From assembly GCF_010015445.1 (NCBI RefSeq), contig NC_053126.1, forward strand, positions 5,544,249 through 5,608,248: DNA of 64,000 nucleotides, written 5' to 3'. Position numbers and translations under genes: made by a program. The DNA is from Perca fluviatilis. Lineage: Eukaryota > Chordata > Actinopteri > Perciformes > Percidae. The notes under the pieces are model-generated. The model did not search any database. It had not been told where the DNA came from and worked only from the letters and a program-made list of their open reading frames with translations. Position 1 is the stretch's first letter, and every line of letters starts with the position of its first letter. Shown here in pieces: positions 27,801-43,107 of this stretch.

Positions 27801-30800
27801 CAAACGCTGGTGGTCGACGAGGAGCCCCACGCTCTACTTCCGCTCCAGGACGACTACGCGGTGGGTTCTCCGTGCTCGGAGAGCCCTGCAGCCGGGCTGG
27901 AGCTGCCAGTGGGGCACCTCGGAGACGCGGTTTCTCGTACCTCGGCGGAGGACGGGTCGGACTGTACCATGAGCGCTTCTACGGGGTCTGATCTCGGCTA
28001 CGGGGGGGTTGTGACTCTGCGTCAGAGGAAGAAGGCTGGACAAGGAGCCTTGAGGTTTGTGCGACAGTACCCCTTTGCCATGCAAGCTCTGTGGTGTCTG
28101 CTGAGCGGCAGAACCCTGGTGGTGCTCGGGGCAGATGAGGGGAGGGTCCGCCGACTGGTTGCTGCTCTGGCCCTCTTTGTGCCGGCTCCTGGGAAGTGTG
28201 GAGACAGGGTCCAAGCCTGGCTGTCCTGCCCCTTCACCCTTACTGACCTGCAGAGGTGGAAACTCATTGGACTGCAAAGGTATTTCCAATTTGCATTTAT
28301 ATTATACTGGTAGGCACTTAACCAACTCTTATACAAATAATGATGACAGATGATGTTACTAAAATATTTACTAAAACGTTTAACGTTAAACCCTTTACTT
28401 GAAGGTTTCTACATAAGACAGTCCTTCCAGAAAAATGCAGAGTTTTTTTGTGATTGTTGCGGGCAAAAATCCTTGATTATGCGGCACGTTTTCTTAAAAA
28501 ATGTGATGGAATATGCGGAATATTAATGCAATTTTATGCAATGAAATTGTGGGAACTTGGAAAAACTGCGGTTTGATGAAAAAGAGAAAAAAAAAGTGAT
28601 TTCCACACCCTGCTTTTTGATGATGTTCACGCGTATGCATTATTCGCGCACGTCATAACGGCCGTATAACGCCTTCCCATGGCAACAGGGGAAAATGGCT
28701 GCTCATGTGTGAAGTAAACGCAACATTTTTCAACTTTCTGCTCAGATATATGTGACTTTTTTGCGGCGATTATGAAATCATGCAAGCCCTGCATATTTTG
28801 CGCGGAAATCAGCAATTTATGTGGCGAAAGCGCAGCGTATTTGAAAAAATGCGGCCCCATGCGGACTTTGGCTGATTATGCATTGATAATCGATCGCATA
28901 ATCACGTTTTTCTGGAGGGACTGATAAGAGTGACATGAAACAGTCATGAACGTGTCAAAAATTATAAACAAGTCATAAACGTTTATGACATTAATGCTTC
29001 TTTCATTAAGTGTCATTCGGTTTTTGCCATGACAAGTTATGGTAAGAGTTCATATGCCATGACAGTGTCATGTGTTCATGACAGTGTCATGTCACTCTTA
29101 TAGGTATCTACGTGTAGATACCTTAACGTAAAGTGTTACCAAACATTGATCTTGATGTACACCGAACTTAAAGGGACAGTTCAACTCCAAAATCACAACT
29201 ACATATCTCGCCCATGAGTACGCTTCCTCTGCGCAGTGATACAGTTGGCGGGTGTAGTTTGGGAGAAAAAAATGTTTTCCTTGTTTCCATGAAATCGCTC
29301 ACAACCAGATCTGGGGATTATCTTGAGTAAACTGGTCATGATTTCTTGAAAGAGACATTGCTGTTGAGTTTTTCAGATGTTTTTTTTGCACTTTGAGCAC
29401 CACTAGCCGAGAGCCGTCTAGTTCCATTATATTGGAGAGAAGGCAGACAGCTCTACAACCAATATCTCAAACATCGGGCAACTCACAAAAAAACTATCTA
29501 AATTGATAAATAGCACTAGCCTGGCTCCGCCCTCCTACGTACTTACGCTCAATTTTCATTTCCCTTCAGTACTACGTCTGGGTTCGCGGTATAGTCTTGG
29601 GTTTTCTCCATACTGTCTATGGTTTTCTCCAGCCAAATTTTTGGTGGTCCAATCAGTGAACAGAGGGAGTGGCTGAGAACGATGACGTTGAGGCCGTGCG
29701 CTAGAGTTGTAGTTCCGTAATGGCGGCAGAGAAAGGTGCGAGCGAAGCCATTCGGTCCGTTGTGGCAACGCTGCCAAATATACAGAAGTTAAAGCCCGAG
29801 CAAGACCAATCTTTGCTGAGTTGTGTTGGTGGCCGTGATGTCGTGGCCCTCCTCCCCCACGGGGTTCAGGAAAAGTTCCAGCTCGCTCCGTTAATGGTGA
29901 AGAGGTTGGCTAAGGCTAACGCTAGCGACGCTAATGCTAAATATAAGCCTTGTTGGTCTCCCCTCTTGTTGCACATGACATATACGTCACGACCAAACGT
30001 TAGCGATTGGTTCTGGCAGATCCAGAGCCAATCATTTTAAACTTCAACAGAGTACCCGCCTTCAAGGAAGTTAACACTTGTCAATGGAGAGTGGCCAGAC
30101 TCTCTGTACAAATTTTCAGTCCCTCCAGAAAAATGCGATTGCATAATTCAACGCATAATCAGCCAAAGTCCGCATATTTATGCGGGGGCCGCATTTTTTC
30201 AAATAAACCGCACTTTCGACGCATAAATTGCCGATTTCCGCACAAAATATGCAGGGCTTGCATGATTTCGTTTCGTTGCAAAAAAGTCACATAATATATC
30301 TTAGCAGAAAGTTGAAAAATGTTGCGTTTACTTCACGCAAGAGCAGCCCTTTTCCCCTGTTGCCATGGGAACGTTATGAAGTGACGTACGCGATGTGAAC
30401 ATCATCAAAAAGCTGGGTGTTTGGGAATCACTTTTTTTTTTTTTTCTTCTCTTTTTCCATCAAGTGCAAGTTCCCGCAATTTCATCGCATAAAATTGCAT
30501 AACTATCCCGCATATTCCATCGCATGTTTTAAGAAAACGTGCCGCATAATCAAGGATTTTTGCCCGCAACAATCACAAAAAAACTAAATAGCACTACAGT
30601 AAAGAGGGATATTTTTTTATTCTTTATCAAAAATACATATTTTTTGGGGAACTGTCTCTTTAAGAGAGTCTCCATCAATGTGAAGTTTGAAAATGATGAT
30701 ATATTCCCCTTTGTAGTTTGTGCCACACCTTACTATACTGTTACTCATCTGGTCTGACTCAGTCCTCGATGACTCACAAAACCATCTATTCAACTATTAA

Positions 30801-31977
30801 AGCTCCAGCCTCACGCCTGTCCTATAAACTCTTCTTCTACTCATCTTTATTACACAGTGGGCCCCATAGTATTCCACCATTTTACATTTAGAGAGGAGAC
30901 CATAGCGTCATAAACTAATTTATTTATTAAGACATTTTGGAGGCACTGAGAGAGTGAGGAGGAGGGGGTCAGGTGGGTTTGTGACGTGTGGATTTTTCAT
31001 CTGATCAGAGCACCCTTGGGTGTTTTTTTATAATATTGATTCAGTATATTCACATACAGTAGCTGTATTCAAAATTTGCTGAATCGTGACACTTTAGTGA
31101 CCTATCAAACTGTGGATTTTCTCCATCTTTACACCCCTACTGTAATAATGTAGACTAGAGCATCTGTGCAGACATATCCGTATACAGTACATGTGTAGCT
31201 ATTTAGTTGTTCAGGGAGTACAGAAAGGGTCAAAGCCAAGCAATTATTTCTAAATTTTAAATTGCTGTACAGAAATCTAGCCACAAAACAATTTACATAA
31301 ACTAATTATACATGGACATGCAGACATATATGGGTGATTTCAAATGTGTAAACCAAATTGGTTCTGAGCATGTCAATCCTCACTGAAAAAATATTAACTT
31401 CAACACAAACATGGAGAATAACCTACATATTTAACGCTTGTATGTGTGTATATAAGCTGCCTTTTCGTCGTAACGAATACCTGTGTGTGTGTGTGTGTCT
31501 GTCCCCCACAGAGTAGCGTCCCCTGTGGGTTCCAGCATGCTTTACTCGCTGTCCCGCTACAGTCGCTACATCTCCATCCTGGATGCCGACCAGAAGACCT
31601 TGCGCTGTCCGCCGTATCGTGGCCAACTCCTTGCCAACATAGCCGACCACCGCACCTACATCCGCCGCGGTTCCACCTACTTCCTCCACCTCCAGAGCAC
31701 GCTCTGTCAACTGGCAGCCGAGGCCTTCCTGTTCACCTTCACCCACCACCTCCACCTGCCGGTCAGCTCCACGGAGGGGCCCGAGGTGGTGCAGGGCAGA
31801 CGCCTCTGCTTCCTGCAGGAGCAGCTGGGGCTGGGAGAGGAGGACAGCCAGATACTGCTCTACCTCAGCCAGCTCATCACTCAGCAGTACCTGCAGCCCG
31901 CCACCGGGAGCAGCGCAGCAGCAGCAGCAACTTGTTTCAGTTTTAACTACACCACCAGCGTTTTATACAAAATCTGA
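24813..31977 (+). CDS. smcr8: SMCR8, C9orf72-complex subunit (longin/DENN), complete coding gene
   Basis: Smcr8 forms a stable complex with C9orf72 and WDR41 that acts as a GTPase-activating factor in autophagy, lysosome and mTORC1 control. Exons are 24813-25414, 26552-28279 and 31512-31977. Phases match (2 then 2), giving 931 codons and a TGA stop; human is 937. The start MIGSPDVVAFTKEDEY was chosen because it aligns with the vertebrate N-terminus, though an in-frame ATG exists at 24762. Conserved longin-domain blocks are ISEFSEQVGPQPLLTIP, LRIMSVDYQASFVGHPPGS and GDSKEGAFAYVHHLTLYDLE. The middle (about residues 330-690) is acidic and low-complexity. The DENN-type C-terminus shows RQYPFAMQALWCLLSGRTLV, WKLIGLQR, SRYSRYISILD and ends LYKI. 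Intron 1 carries a hAT element; intron 2 (3.2 kb) holds a stack of DNA elements. It is head to head with top3a and tail to tail with bud31. Confidence 0.96.
25655..26171. mobile_element. hAT non-autonomous element in smcr8 intron 1
   Basis: The ends are CACGTGTGTCAAACTCAAGG and, in inverse, CAGGGGTGTCAAACTCATT. Near-identical 8-bp flanks CTGTAGAT (25647-25654) and CTTTAGAT (26172-26179) mark the insertion. It resembles the widespread vertebrate CAGGGGTGTCAAACTC hAT group (recalled). Confidence 0.75.
28419..28923 (+). mobile_element. CAGTCCCTCCAGAAAAA element, copy 1
   Basis: The ends CAGTCCTTCCAGAAAAATGC and TTTTTCTGGAGGGACTG are inverted repeats. The interior is rich in GCATAATC/GATTATGCG motifs. 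It is present again in inverse at 30117-30584. It lies in smcr8 intron 2 and has no coding capacity. Confidence 0.75.
28924..29145. repeat. Palindromic repeat with TGTCATGACA-type motifs
   Basis: It contains ATGACAGTGTCATG twice and the hairpin GTATCTACGTGTAGATAC, and ends in TTAACGTAAAGTGTTACC. This resembles a common teleost MITE with TATAAGAGTGACATGA motifs. Exact borders are uncertain. Confidence 0.45.
29720..29931 (+). pseudogene. RecQ/DEAD-type helicase N-terminal fragment inside a TTAA element
   Basis: An ATG-initiated frame reads MAAEKGASEAIRSVVATLP, then LKPEQDQSLLSCVGGRDVVA and LLPHGVQEKFQLAPLMVKRL. This follows the layout of RecQ-family helicases around motif I (LKPEQ..., GRDV, LP-T-G-x-GKS, FQL-P). 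Here motif I is broken: LPHGVQEKFQLAP lacks the GKS, consistent with a small deletion and substitutions. The match stops after about 70 residues. The fragment is therefore not a working helicase; it is probably a host or transposon exon captured by the element. Family assignment is from motif memory. Confidence 0.5.
30117..30584 (-). mobile_element. CAGTCCCTCCAGAAAAA element, copy 2 (inverse, one end lost)
   Basis: It starts CAGTCCCTCCAGAAAAATGC on the plus strand and ends with GGATTTTTGCCCGCAACAAT, which is the inverse of the left part of copy 1. The distal terminal repeat is missing. Together the copies make a roughly 470-bp inverted pair with 1.2 kb between them. Confidence 0.7.
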
Positions 31978-32404
31978 TATTTCACGGGGGAGGATGATTT
32001 CCGCACACGGTTTAGCAGAAATCATCTGTGACCCTTTGGTTTTTATTGGACCAAAGGTGATCTTCATAAGGTCTAAGGTAATTTTAGTTTCAGGACAAAC
32101 TGCACTGGTTATTGTTTGATCTGTGTAATCTCTCTTTCTGCCTTGCTGTCTTTTTTTTTTTTTCTCCAGTCTTTCTCTTTCCTCTGTGTGCAGGAAAAAG
32201 GAGACAGAGTGAGTTGTGAATGTCAGCGAGTGGTTCAGTTTGCCTACATGTGGACCAGAGCACATTCACGAACATACACGCACGAACACACGCATAACAG
32301 AGCAGACGAAGGTCTGTTCCACTTATTGTCACTTGTGTCTTTTTCACCCTAATGGAAAGAAATGTAACCTGCGCTGGCCTGTTTTTAAAGTTAGTCCTCA
32401 CTCA

Positions 32405-32500
<96 letters not shown>
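32405..32500. repeat. (CA)n microsatellite in the likely smcr8 3'UTR
   Basis: About 48 uninterrupted CA units lie 430 bp past the smcr8 stop. Confidence 0.95.
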
Positions 32501-32502
<2 letters not shown>

Positions 32503-34244
32503 CATGTTAGAAAACTCAATCCAACATGGCTGTGTGTCTTAAGTGCTGGTCTGAGCTGACAAGTTAAATCACAGCTCTGTGTTGTTAATACCCACCAATC
32601 ACTAAGCAGTTTTTCAGCTATGATATCATCTCAGCTAAATATAAACACGTTTTTTTTTTTTTTTTCAACCGTCTCACATATGCTGCCATTTCCTGCTTGT
32701 GGAGAACCGACGTCTCTACGGATCTGCCCGTGAAACCTTATTAGCACCCACATGCTTGTTACAGCTGGTTTTGTGACATGCTACTGTTTTTGAAAACTAC
32801 CACATAAGCCCAAACCCTTTTGTGAATCCATTTTCTTTTTTTTTTGGTGAATCAAATTTAACATACATTCCTGCACTAATCTTCATTTTGTTCCAAACTG
32901 AGACACAATGTTGGATTTTGGTAGAGTGGATTTGACTTTTTGAGAGCATGGGGGAAAAATTCCCATTTTTAATGGTTGCGATGCATGAGGAAGTGTATTT
33001 GTTTTGTGAATTAGACCCGGTCGGCCCCAACGTGATATTTGCATGTCCAGAAATGATGTAGTCACGATACATACTCGCACATGTTGGGCCAGCGGCAGCC
33101 AAAACCTGTCCCTATTAAGGGCCGGCGAGCATTTTTCATGGATATTACTCACACAGTCAGGAACATTTTAAAGCTACTTAACCTAAATGTATTGAATTTC
33201 ACTGTTGTCTTAAAGTTGTGCGAGAGTGTTGTGGTGTCAGCATGAGACTGTCTTGTGCCAGGGGTGAATCGCTGTATTGATACTATTTCTGTTTTGATGT
33301 ATTTGGATGAACGGACTCGGGAGCAGATGCTGAACAGTTTGAGGAGATGTGGCTGAGACAGCGATGATGTTGTGTTTGAATAGATTTTATTATGGGAGGG
33401 GGAAAAGATTTCCTGTGCCATCAAAAGCAAAACTCTAAACTTGACACTTGAATTAGCACCTATTATTATTATTATTATTATTATTTATTGTCTTCTGAAC
33501 AACCCTTGCTGGATGTGTGAAATGAACAAAAACTTCTGTATTTATTGCTTTAGGACAAAATTTGGATTGTGACCGATCATGATGAGTACGCCCCCGATTT
33601 TTTTTCTCTTAGGAGAGGATGCTGGAGAATTTCACAAGTAGGAAATCTTTTTAAGTTCTGTCACATCGGCCAGTAAAAACCCAATGAAGTGATTTGATAG
33701 TGTTTTAGATTTGACTGTTCCTAATTCCGTGGCGTTAGTGATGGAGCTGTAATTCTGTATCTAGAATGTTAACTGTACTTGTGACTGCATGGTCAGAGTT
33801 TTAATGTGAAAGGTCAAACAATGGTTGCTGTCCTTCCTGCTACGAAAAAGACCCATTTTGATTTTAAGGCATAAGTTTTTAACTAACAGCAACCTCATGT
33901 TTTTTTTTTTTTTTTAGTTCCACCTAATGTATTATTTCAGTTTGGTACTTGATATTTCTTTTTTTGCCGCACGTGCTGTCTTTTTATTTTTAACGGCTTG
34001 AATAACACATTTTACTGCTAGATGTTACATGTTTTTTTTCTTTTTTTTACAGCGAGGTTTTATCCTTCTAATGCAAAAAGGTGAATGTAATCTAAATAAG
34101 CCATACCACAGTGTGCTTAACATGTCGTCACTCAGTGTCCTTATGTTGCCATATCATGTCCGCCTTTTGTATCTCACCATGAGGAGCGTCGTGCTAAATT
34201 GGGCCCTGGCTGGGAGACGAGACTGCGTTGTTGCCAGTGATTTT

Positions 34245-34250
34245 AATAAA
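34245..34250 (+). terminator. smcr8: Candidate smcr8 polyadenylation signal
   Basis: A canonical AATAAA, followed by a GT-rich GTTGTG stretch within 15 bases, is the first such combination after the stop codon. No transcript evidence. Confidence 0.4.
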
Positions 34251-34658
34251 GCACGTTGTGAATGTCTTGACGCTTTCATGTTAAATGTTGATATTGATTT
34301 AATCCATTAAATTATTTGAATCTTTTTCATTTTTTTTGTTGTTGTTGTCATGGGTAACACAGGCGTTAGGTGATTGTGGTGAATCTCGCAGTGAGATCCT
34401 CATTAAAGGTCAGCCCTCCCAACAGACTTGTGACTGTGTGACTTGCTTTAGCGATGACGGATGTGCGATGCATTTGAGGTGTCATGAATAATAAATGCTC
34501 ATCTGTGAAAACCACTAATTGGCCTGCTGGAGAAGGCACGGTAGTGGACTGAAGAAGCAGTAAATTAATGATACAAGAACAAAATTGCAATTACACTCTT
34601 ACAATAATATTGTCAGGGGGGGGGGGGCAGCTGTGTGTTTAAATCCTAATGCAAATAC

Positions 34659-35130
34659 ACTGAACAAAATTATAAACACTTTTGTTTTTGCCCCCATTTT
34701 TCATGAGCTGATCTCAAAGATCTAAGATGTTTTCTATGTACACAAAAGGCTTATTTCTCTCAAATATCGTTCACAAATCTGTCTAAATCTGTGTTAGTGA
34801 GCACTTCTCCTTTGCAGAGAAAATCCATCCACCACACAGGTGTGGCATATCAAGATGCTGATTAGATTGCATGATTATTGCACAGGTGTGCCTTAGGCTG
34901 GCCACAATAAAAGGCCACTCTAAAATGTGCAGTTTTACTGTATTAGGGGGTCTGGGGGGTCCAAAAACCAATCAGTATCTGGTGTGACCACCATTTGCCT
35001 CACGCAGTGCTACACATCTCCTTTGCATAGAGTTGATCAGGTTGTTGATTGTGGCCTGTGGAATGTTGGTCCACTCCTTCATTGGCTGGGCGAAGTTGCT
35101 GGATATGGGCAGGACCTGGACCACGCTGGT
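34659..35130. mobile_element. Internally deleted Tc1/mariner-like element
   Basis: The left end reads ACTGAACAAAATTATAAAC and then CTCAAAGATCTAAGATG. CACAGGTGTGGCATATCAAG and AATAAAAGGCCACTCTAAAA follow; I recall these from the 5' part of a fish/amphibian Tc1-like family. It then jumps to sequence reading like the inverse of the transposase 3' region (GTTGATCAGGTTGTTGATTG). No transposase frame remains. Confidence 0.55.
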
Positions 35131-35382
35131 GGTTTGTTCAGTAGAAGTGCTTTTCCACTTCAGTCTCTAAAGATAAAAACAACCTGATTTGTACCACATT
35201 TATGGGAGATATGCATCAATGATAAAATAGCACAAATTGAATAATATCTGCAATTCCCCATGGGGAAGACCCATCCTATACTATCATACATTGATAATGA
35301 TGAATTATAAATATGCTGAGTAAGACTCTGCTTTGTGATGTGAGCTATGTCTCTATATGATTTGAGTCAAACAAGAGTGACT

Positions 35383-35555
35383 TTTTTTTATTATTTTTTG
35401 GGCCTTTCTGCCTTTGACAGGACAGCCAGATGAGAGAGGGGGGAGACATGCAGGAAATCGCCACAGGTCGTACCTGAACCCTGGACCTCTGCGCTGAGGC
35501 ACAAACCTCTCAGCACATGTGCGCCCGCTCCACCCACCGAACCAACCCAGCCACA
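35383..35555 (-). mobile_element. tRNA-derived SINE, minus orientation
   Basis: On the minus strand a tRNA-like head with a B-box-like GGTTCAGGTACGACC leads to a body ending GCCCAAAAAATAATAAAA. It is related to the SINE at 4560-4745 (shared CATGCAG/CTGCATGTCTCCCCCC and GCCCAAAAAATAAT parts). Short flanking repeats CAAGAGTGACT / CAAGTGACT may be the decayed target duplication. Confidence 0.65.
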
Positions 35556-36548
35556 AGTGACTGCTTTTAGCAAGCCATGGTAGGCTATTTAGGAAAATGG
35601 GACATGAACGATTGCATTTAGGATTTTTTTTTTTTAAATTCAACAGAATTGTTTTTTTAGTCATGTCATTGCTCAGACATACAAAAGGCAAATATTTTAG
35701 TCAAAACATACCAATGTCATTATTTTGGCCTTTTCCTCAAACACCTAAATCTCAGCTTCATAAAGAACTGAGCATATGCAGAGGTCACCTCATAAAGATC
35801 AAAACAGAAATCTAGACATAAATGACAACTTTTGAGATGTTTAAATTCATGCAGTTAGAAAAAAAACTCTTCGACCTTCTAGTGATTTATACTTATTTAC
35901 TCTTAACTCTCTTTTTAGTTATCAAGATGAATTATGCTTAGAGATGAACGATGAAACTCGAAATTGTATCTCACGCTTTACCTGCATCATAAAATACAAA
36001 AACGTAAGAGCAGGTAAATCAGAATTGTTTTATTGAAAATTACATTACAAGAACAATAATGAAGAAAAAGTTTTTAAAGGTTTAAAACTGACATTTCAAA
36101 ACAACTCACTTCACTACCTAACCCTCTTTAAATGAAATGAAACATTAGATTTTATTCAATTTAGTAAATGAGCTTCACAGTGGGTATGAATAGCTGGAAT
36201 GACAGGCCTGATCCAGAAACATCTAACCTCCCCTTCCTACTTTGAGCTTTTGGAGTTGAGGGCTTCAGTTAGTTATATATTAAAAAAACCCACAGAAAAA
36301 CAAATGTAAGTAATACAATATGGCCCCTCTCAGCATATTCTCCTCTGCTCCCCTGTGTTCAGAAGTACTAAATACTGACCCCTATGAGGGCAACTGAGGA
36401 TGATGATGGTAAAGATTTAGTGATTTGTTTCCAATGCAGGTGACTGAAATAAAGACAATGTTGCCATGGGGGTTTTGAGAGTACACAGATGGAGGCTGGG
36501 TGAGCCCGAAGCCCAACGGAAAGTAGACTGGATGTCCAAAAACTGCAC

Positions 36549-38515
36549 TTAGCCAGAACACCCTCTGCATCCACAGTGGGTGCATTCAATGATCCTTCCC
36601 TGCAGAGAGGAACAAAAGAGCAGAATTTAGACCAGCAGGAAACACAGGGAATTATGAGGCCATCTTACTGTATGTGAATCCCATTTCTAAATCCTAAATC
36701 CTGTTTCTTAAAAATATTACAACAGCTGGCACTCGCTGAAGTGTCTGACTTATAATCAGTGCATGTAGAACCTGTTCCAATCTTTTTTTTTATTCTTGAA
36801 ATGAAGGGAATAATGCACGTTCTGTATATTTAGCCCACTTATTTGGGCCTTTGTTAAGTTTACCCAAAAAAAAAAAAAATCTGCAATTCAAGCCAAATGC
36901 TATTTATTTGTTTCTTTTTATTACTTTGAAATGTTCAGCCATGCTGTGTATTTGTACTGTCTGTGCAGACAACAGCAGGAATAAAGGAAGGGCAGCCCAA
37001 GCCTTACAACACATATTTAATACAAGCTCTCACTTGGATTGTTAAAATAGATTACTTTAATACTAGTAATGTACACTTTATTAGTGAGAATCACTTAAAT
37101 TCCGTCAGACTTACAACTTCCAGCTTGCTCTTGGGGACTCTGCAGATGCAGTTGGTTCCAAAGTTGGTGTCTCGGGTTTGGATGCAACGCAGGCAGCACA
37201 GGTTTTCATAGCCCTGCTTCTTCCACTTGGCAATGAGGTTCTTGTCTGCGTAGCCTTCCTTTATACAGTACTCATACAGCTCTGTCAGGAGACACACAGG
37301 AAGACAACACTGGTTTGGCATCTAGTAGCCAGTATAAATATGATTGGGTTTCATATTCAAAAAACACTTCTTGCAGAGGGCAAAAGCGCTGGACAAACAT
37401 CTTAAAATAAAGTCTTAGGGACTCCGGAAATGTTGAATTCTCATATGGGGAAATCGGGAAGTATGAGATGCATTTGCAGAAAATCTTGGTAAGTCATTAG
37501 AAACGTATGTTGTACAGATACAATGTTATTTAAACAGATACCAAATATGTCATACAGAGTTCTACGGAAGGATTATATTATATGCTGAAGTAAACAGAAG
37601 AGGAAGAAGAAAAAATTAAGAGGAAATGAGAAACGGACATGAAGTAGGTCAATGGGTAGAGGGGAAACTCCGTCTACCTCTGCTGATGGCTTTCCTTTTG
37701 TAGAAGAGGTCGAAGATGTATCGACTCCGCTGATGATGCAGCCTGAAAATTGGCCAAAGGGACTCCACCTTTCGCTTTCCCTCATGAGGCTCCGTTTCAG
37801 CTGGGACACAGAGGGAAATCAGGAAGGTTAGCTTCGGTAAGCAGAAAATTTAAATCAGTGGTCCACTACTTTCACAAAAGGTGCTGGATAGGGTTGAGGT
37901 CAGGCAAGTTCTGGGGAAAAACGTTTCTGTATTAACCCGACTTTGTGTTTGGGGGACTAAGCTTCTTCCCTGCTTTTTCACCTCACAGATTTCCTTGGAT
38001 TGTGGTGGCACCTGGATCGTGGTTGTTGTAGTTGCTGTGCATCTCTCTCTCTGTGTGTGTATTTGTTAAGTGTCCTGAGATAAATTCTGCTATGAATAAC
38101 ATTTAACTGAACTACAACCACTCCACCAATAGCTATCCTTCTGATTAGTTGATTAATACAAGTTTCCTACACTCGTGTTAACAACTTGTGTATCCATTTC
38201 CAAAATGTCAGCCGAACCTCGTTCGCCAGCACTACTAAAGAATGTAAAAGTTGTAAAATAAAACTAGATGGGGATCTTTCAGCATTGAAAGAAAATAAGA
38301 TGGGAATGGTGAAATGATTTCACCACCAAAAACTGCGTGCTGTGTTTGCAGCCCGACGGCCGGGTGTTTTTGTAGGGGCATCGGGGAAAATCCTCTTCAT
38401 CTTCATCTTCTAGCGGCTTACCTTCTCTCATTTTCTGATCCAGCTCGTCCAAAGTGGGCTCAATGAGCTCCCAGCCGTCTGGAGGTGGCTTCCGACTCCT
38501 CTTTACTTTGGGCAT
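36549..38515 (-). CDS. bud31: BUD31 spliceosome component, complete coding gene
   Basis: Bud31 is a small zinc-binding subunit of the activated spliceosome (Prp19-related/B-act complex) and is needed for efficient splicing. Exons are 38515-38422, 37800-37678, 37281-37115 and 36599-36549; phases fit, giving 144 codons and a TAA stop, the same length as human. The start [20 protein letters not shown] matches the family, with a basic N-terminus. Then come [40 protein letters not shown] and the Cys-rich, zinc-cluster C-terminus ([20 protein letters not shown] and [11 protein letters not shown]). Reading past the first donor gives an acidic extension that is intron. It shares a short divergent promoter region with pdap1. 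Sequence is almost unchanged relative to mammals as I recall it. Confidence 0.97.
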
Positions 38516-39145
38516 TTTGCTCTGTTTTGTACAAATATAGGACAAAAGCTCTCCGGTGTTTTCGTTTTGATTTTGCGAACCCGTCTCAGGCGCTACAATT
38601 TGACGTCATGCGGGGTCCATTTCCCCTTCTCTCTCAGATGACGTCACCGCTCTGATACTCATTAAAAAAACATACACATTTGTCGGCGTTTAATAACTTG
38701 TTAAATCTTCTCTTGGACTAACACACTATTTACGTTAATGTAAACATGAATTTAGGTCAGCTTACAGAAGTTTTCTAAGGTTATACAAAAGTAAATATAT
38801 TTCTGTCACTGCAATGCATATTGCATCACTTTAGCACTCTAGCATATTGCCTTAAGATAAACATCAAGATTTAGCTTATTGTATTTCACAAGTCACGTTA
38901 GATAACTGCGCATTATGTGGACATATGTACATAATTTAGTTCATAGCGGCAAATATGTTTACTAAATGCTTTAAAAATCGATGTATTGAAGATTTGTTAA
39001 AAGGCAAATACTTGAACTACTCGAGTATTTCGATACTGTGAATTCAACCAGCTGTCAGTTCGTACTGCTGTTTTGACACTTGTTTTCTGTCAGTATTTAG
39101 TTGTTAGTTTTGTTGAAGTTTGTATTAAAGGATTCGTTTGCCAAA
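38516..39145. promoter_or_regulatory. bud31-pdap1 bidirectional promoter region
   Basis: Start codons of the two divergent genes are 630 bp apart. Two perfect CRE palindromes TGACGTCA occur at 38601-38608 and 38639-38646, 85-125 bp upstream of the bud31 ATG. The remainder toward pdap1 is AT-rich and contains no repeat that I recognise. CREs bind CREB/ATF factors; use here is inferred. Confidence 0.65.
38601..38646. promoter_or_regulatory. Twin CRE sites (TGACGTCA x2, 38 bp apart)
   Basis: Exact 8-bp palindromes begin at 38601 and 38639, so they are 38 bp start to start. They lie in the CpG-containing stretch next to bud31 exon 1. Confidence 0.75.

Positions 39146-43107
<3,962 letters not shown>

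Larger units (their letters stand above)
29168..30663 (+). mobile_element. TTAA element carrying a helicase-like fragment
   Basis: TTAA at 29168-29171 and 30660-30663 border inverted ends AAGGGACAGTTCAACTCC and GGGGAACTGTCTCTT. The interior includes a protein-coding remnant (29720-29930) and a later insertion of the CAGTCCCTCCAG element (30117-30584). A separate end of the same family (TTAAAGGGACAGTTCACCCC) lies at about 51330 in shmt1. Confidence 0.7.
31978..36548. other. smcr8 3'UTR and smcr8-bud31 tail-to-tail intergenic
   Basis: No further gene is seen. It contains a (CA)48 run (about 32405-32500), a (TTA)n run (about 33460-33485), several T-rich runs, a Tc1-like remnant (34659-35130) and a SINE (35383-35555). 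The first good AATAAA for smcr8 is at 34245-34250, implying a 3'UTR of about 2.3 kb. On the minus strand AATAAA at 36029-36034 is a candidate bud31 polyA signal. Confidence 0.5.

Noticed and set aside
38279..38421. Acidic extension after bud31 exon 1 ([10 protein letters not shown])
   Set aside because: It is intron read-through: GAAG|GTAAGC is a strong donor and the next exon continues the family sequence in phase.
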